A stretch of DNA of 45,809 nucleotides from assembly GCA_023480735.1 (NCBI GenBank), contig JAMCXB010000021.1:1-45809 (forward strand). The letters run 5' to 3'. The DNA is from Bacteroidota bacterium (GTDB lineage: Bacteria > Bacteroidota > Ignavibacteria > Kryptoniales > JAKASW01). This document shows positions 43,303-45,809 of this stretch, in pieces. The translations under genes and the position numbers were made by a program. Each line of letters begins with the position of its first letter. The first letter of the stretch is position 1. A model generated the notes under the pieces. It was given only the letters and a program-made list of their open reading frames with translations, was not told the DNA's origin and did no database searches.

Positions 43303-43971
43303 TCAGCCATAGATCTTCTTGAGGTCCACCTTTTTGCCGTAGCTTCTCTCACTGATAGAAGCAAGCCGCTGCACTTCCTCCTTGGTCAGTTCCTTCGCGC
43401 CCCCCATCTGCATAACGATGAAATTGATTGCTGCAGTGTGCTCCACCTTCTCCATCTTATCATAGGCCTCATCGAGCGTTGAGCCGCACGTAACCACGCC
43501 ATGGTTAGCAAGCAATATCGCATCGAATTCCTCCACGAGAGGCTCGATAGCCTCAGAGACTTCGGCCGTGGAAGGAGTGGAGTAACTTGCCAGCGGAATT
43601 TTCCCTAAAGCAACAATCACCTCCGGAAAAATTGGCTTGTCCAGAGCAATCCTGGCCGCTGCAAACGCGGTGGCATGCACCGGATGGGCATGAACAATTC
43701 CCCTGATATCCGGACGTTTCTGATAAATGAGACTGTGCATCCCGAATTCAGTCGACGACCTCCCGATACCTGCAACGACACGACCATCGAGCCCGACGAC
43801 AATCAATTCATCTTCATCCACATCTGCTTTGCTCCTTCCGCTCGGAGTAACCAGGATCGTACCGTCGTCCAGCCTGATACTCACGTTTCCGTCAGTGGCA
43901 GCCACGAAGCCGTGCTCCGCCAGCTTCCGGCACACCTTTATCAGGTTTTGCTTATGAGCTAATAACTCCAT
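43303..43971 (-). CDS. Class II aldolase/adducin family protein (fuculose-phosphate aldolase-like)
   Basis: 222 residues from ATG 43971; an in-frame GTG two codons upstream is the alternative. Conserved features are GFVAATDGNVSIRLDDGTIL, VTPSGRSKADV, EFGMHSLIYQKRPDIRGIVH, the zinc-ligand block HAHPVH and ILLANHGVVTCG with the late His. The family includes zinc aldolases that cleave fuculose- or rhamnulose-1-phosphate, and methylthioribulose dehydratases. The sugar cannot be named. It may be cotranscribed with the secreted protein and the oxidoreductase upstream. Confidence 0.85.
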   Translation of the reverse strand: MELLAHKQNLIKVCRKLAEHGFVAATDGNVSIRLDDGTILVTPSGRSKADVDEDELIVVGLDGRVVAGIGRSSTEFGMHSLIYQKRPDIRGIVHAHPVHATAFAAARIALDKPIFPEVIVALGKIPLASYSTPSTAEVSEAIEPLVEEFDAILLANHGVVTCGSTLDEAYDKMEKVEHTAAINFIVMQMGGAKELTKEEVQRLASISERSYGKKVDLKKIYG

Positions 43972-43996
43972 ACTCACCTTACCTTGCTCCGAAAGA

Positions 43997-44503
43997 TCAC
44001 CTCAGAAGTGGGAGAGCGCTCTTCCAGATTTTGTTTTCAGATTCCGGATTAATCCCGTTGATAGTCGCCCTGCGAAGCTCTTGCACGATTTCGTCGACCC
44101 TTGATTTTCTGATTTGCGCATTCTGCAACCTGACGATGAGAATCGCATCGACGATGGGTACTTGCAAATTCTTGTCATTAGCGTAGAACGAATCGAGCCC
44201 GTTTCGGATTTCGCCTACGTTCAGCCCCATGAAAGCGTCATTGTAGTTAACCGCATCCGCATTGAGCGAAGCGTGTTGAGACCAGAAAACCGACATGTTA
44301 TACAATCCATCGACGTAGAAAGTCTTCCTCGTGACAGTTTCTGCTTCCGTCCCTATCACGAGACTCCTCCACGTGACGCCGTTTTGAGCGCCGATCATGG
44401 GCTCCTGGGCAAATACATTTATGCTGTTGAGTATCAGAACGGCCGACACAAACATTACGCTTGCGGAAATCATGCCTTGGTTGGAGCTTTCGCTGAATCT
44501 CAT
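43997..44503 (-). CDS. Secreted protein of unknown function
   Basis: 168 residues; AAAGGAG lies 8 bases before the ATG. A signal peptide (ISASVMFVSAVLILNSINVFA|Q) is followed by about 130 residues with TWRSLVIGTEAETVTRKTFY, VFWSQHASLNADAVNYNDAF and SRVDEIVQELRRATINGI. No domain was recognised. It lies between the aldolase and the oxidoreductase on the same strand. Confidence 0.65.
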   Translation of the reverse strand: MRFSESSNQGMISASVMFVSAVLILNSINVFAQEPMIGAQNGVTWRSLVIGTEAETVTRKTFYVDGLYNMSVFWSQHASLNADAVNYNDAFMGLNVGEIRNGLDSFYANDKNLQVPIVDAILIVRLQNAQIRKSRVDEIVQELRRATINGINPESENKIWKSALPLLR

Positions 44504-44560
44504 TTAATCTTCTCCTTTGTTTCCTGCGATCTGAAAGTTACTCACGTTCGCACATCGGAA

Positions 44561-45553
44561 TCAGCCTTCAAGGGCGAGCTCAGGCCACTTTTTCGCCGAA
44601 TTCAAGGCTGCGACGATCGTTTGAAAATCTTTGTATGCCTCATAAAAGGTACTAACCGGCTCTTTATCATTCACGATAGCATTATAGAAATCTTCGAACT
44701 CGGCCCGATATCCCCAGTCGGTCTCTATCGTCTCTTCTATGTCCGGTTTGCCTCCGTGTCTCAGAAGAATTCTATTTCCTTCGGCCTGTATTGTCCCTTT
44801 TTCACCAAGAATCGTGAGGCGGTTCCCGTTGAAGCCGGTTGCGCTGTAGTATACGTTGAAGACTCCGTTTACGCCTTCCTCAGTGACGAACTGAAACGAC
44901 ATCGAATCTACTTTCCCGATGCGTGGATTCACACTCCTGGTGAACGCCACTCCGGACCTGATCTCTCCAAAGATATCACGAAGTACGGCTATCTGATGTA
45001 CTCCGCCGTCGGTTATGAAGCCTCCGGGATACTGGTGATCCAGCCGCCACTGTGTTTTCGCATATTTGTTTCCTGAATCCATCATATTGAAATTATCCCA
45101 GAAGACCGAGTAAGGTTTTCCAATTTTCGATTCACCGATCAGGGTTTTAACTCTCCTGAAGACGGGATTGTACCTGTAATTCTCGGCGACCATCATAACC
45201 CGCTCATACCTGTCTTCGAACGAAGTCATAAGTTCCGCGTCGAATACGTTTGAGGCAATCGGCTTCTCTACTATGACATGCTTCCCCGCTTCGAGGGAGT
45301 CCTTGGTGACGACAAAGTTAAGATGAATAGGAAGGACGATATCCACCGCCTCGACCTCTGAATTTGTAAGTAAGTCCTTGTAACTCAGATAATACGGGAC
45401 ACCACCGACAAGTTTGGAAAACTCCTTTGCCTTCCTCTCCGTGTGGTTGCAAACGCAGACAATTTCAAATTCATTCTTCAGCTTCTCAAGCGCGGGCAGA
45501 TGGAGGTCCCTGGCCGCTATCCCCGCTCCTATGATTCCGAGTTTGATGGCCAT
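44561..45553 (-). CDS. Gfo/Idh/MocA family oxidoreductase
   Basis: 330 residues. An N-terminal Rossmann fold (KLGIIGAGIAARDLHLPALE) binds NAD(P). VIVEKPIASNVFDAELM carries the family EKP motif. DGGVHQIAVLRDIFG carries the catalytic His region. The C-terminal alpha/beta domain has YYSATGFNGNRLTILGEKGT. These enzymes oxidise or reduce sugars, inositols or related compounds. The substrate is unknown, though the aldolase two genes downstream suggests sugar metabolism (inference). Confidence 0.92.
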   Translation of the reverse strand: MAIKLGIIGAGIAARDLHLPALEKLKNEFEIVCVCNHTERKAKEFSKLVGGVPYYLSYKDLLTNSEVEAVDIVLPIHLNFVVTKDSLEAGKHVIVEKPIASNVFDAELMTSFEDRYERVMMVAENYRYNPVFRRVKTLIGESKIGKPYSVFWDNFNMMDSGNKYAKTQWRLDHQYPGGFITDGGVHQIAVLRDIFGEIRSGVAFTRSVNPRIGKVDSMSFQFVTEEGVNGVFNVYYSATGFNGNRLTILGEKGTIQAEGNRILLRHGGKPDIEETIETDWGYRAEFEDFYNAIVNDKEPVSTFYEAYKDFQTIVAALNSAKKWPELALEG

Positions 45554-45739
45554 TAATAATTCCTTTTGTAGATGGGTGAGCTTAGCTAAACAACCTTAGT
45601 AAAAGAAATCTAAACGATGTTCGGCTATCTTCAAAGGAAAAAGGTTACCACGGGTCTGCGACAAAAATATAAAACACATAGGCAGTAGAGTAGGAGAGGA
45701 GGCGCGATGGTGAGCATCACGGCTGCCCCTCCCCTCGTC

Positions 45740-45809
45740 GAACCGGACGTGCAGTTTTCCCGCATCCGGCTCTCCTGTGAACTTTCGTCTCAAGTTTGTC
45801 GCGAACTCT
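45740..45809 (-). mobile_element. 3' end of a group II intron (domain V and upstream edge)
   Basis: On the minus strand, 45772-45740 reads GAGCCGGATGCGGGAAAACT, continuing to a CACGTCCGGTTC end. This fits the ~34-nt domain V consensus: the catalytic AGC near the 5' side, a long GAGCCGGA/TCCGGTTC stem and an A-rich apical loop. Downstream, a GGGGAGGGG run can pair with CCTCCTCTCC (domain VI-like), followed by CCTACTCTAC around 45687-45699, the probable 3' intron boundary. The main body and any reverse transcriptase would lie beyond base 45809. The frame at 45596-45793 is the usual spurious reading of this RNA. Confidence 0.65.

Noticed and set aside
45596-45793. 65-codon frame (GEPDAGKLHVRFDEGRG)
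   Set aside because: This is the well-known spurious translation of group II intron domain V, not a protein gene.

Overview
The window comes from a bacterium of the FCB group, most likely the Ignavibacteria/Chlorobi side of Bacteroidota. Three secreted proteins end in a T9SS type A sorting domain with the YPNPFNP signature and a terminal K-K-M-[VLI]-L block typical of that group. No rRNA, tRNA or CRISPR array was found. The lineage is inferred from protein families only.

Layout. 1-1086: 3' end of a delta-60 repeat T9SS protein. 1161-5267: a DUF4905-like protein converging on an AddB-type nuclease. 5743-10730: cassette A, with an AraC-type and a LuxR-type DNA-binding-domain-only regulator, a lipoprotein, and a T9SS beta-helix protein broken by two frame disruptions. 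10939-13506: rmuC, a 99-bp palindromic repeat and a DUF58 protein. 13792-17601: iron block with an outer-membrane-like protein, fur, feoA, feoB and a 33-residue FeoB-associated Cys-rich peptide, coupled by ATGA overlaps. 17650-22580 (minus): AddA-type helicase-nuclease, a DEDDy exonuclease and a DUF2721 membrane protein. 22734-25267 (minus): S9 peptidase, then a Phd/YefM antitoxin whose RelE-like toxin is a remnant. 25480-32007 (minus): cassette B, with a LuxR-type regulator, a lipoprotein, a chimeric gene remnant, a secreted protein, a second related lipoprotein and an intact T9SS beta-helix protein. 32481-37149 (plus): sufB-sufC-sufD-sufT-rrf2. 37215-45553 (minus): RHH protein with SPFH protein, a phosphomutase-like metalloenzyme, a peptidase-MA-like protein, dtd, prmC, a thioredoxin-fold protein, nadK, a class II aldolase, a secreted protein and a Gfo/Idh/MocA oxidoreductase. 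45740-45809: domain V and upstream edge of a group II intron on the minus strand.

How it fits together. The housekeeping themes are double-strand-break processing (AddA, AddB, RmuC, exonuclease), Fe(II) uptake under Fur, and Fe-S assembly, probably under the Rrf2 regulator. The accessory part is the pair of cassettes A and B. Their large T9SS proteins share a beta-helix, a helical segment and a sorting domain but carry different N-terminal heads. Both sit beside short HTH proteins and lipoproteins, and both regions show gene decay. This looks like a mosaic surface or secreted-protein system and is the most likely place for undescribed biology here. AddA also carries an in-frame palindromic insert, and a T/CATTCCCG-type repeat lies between genes.
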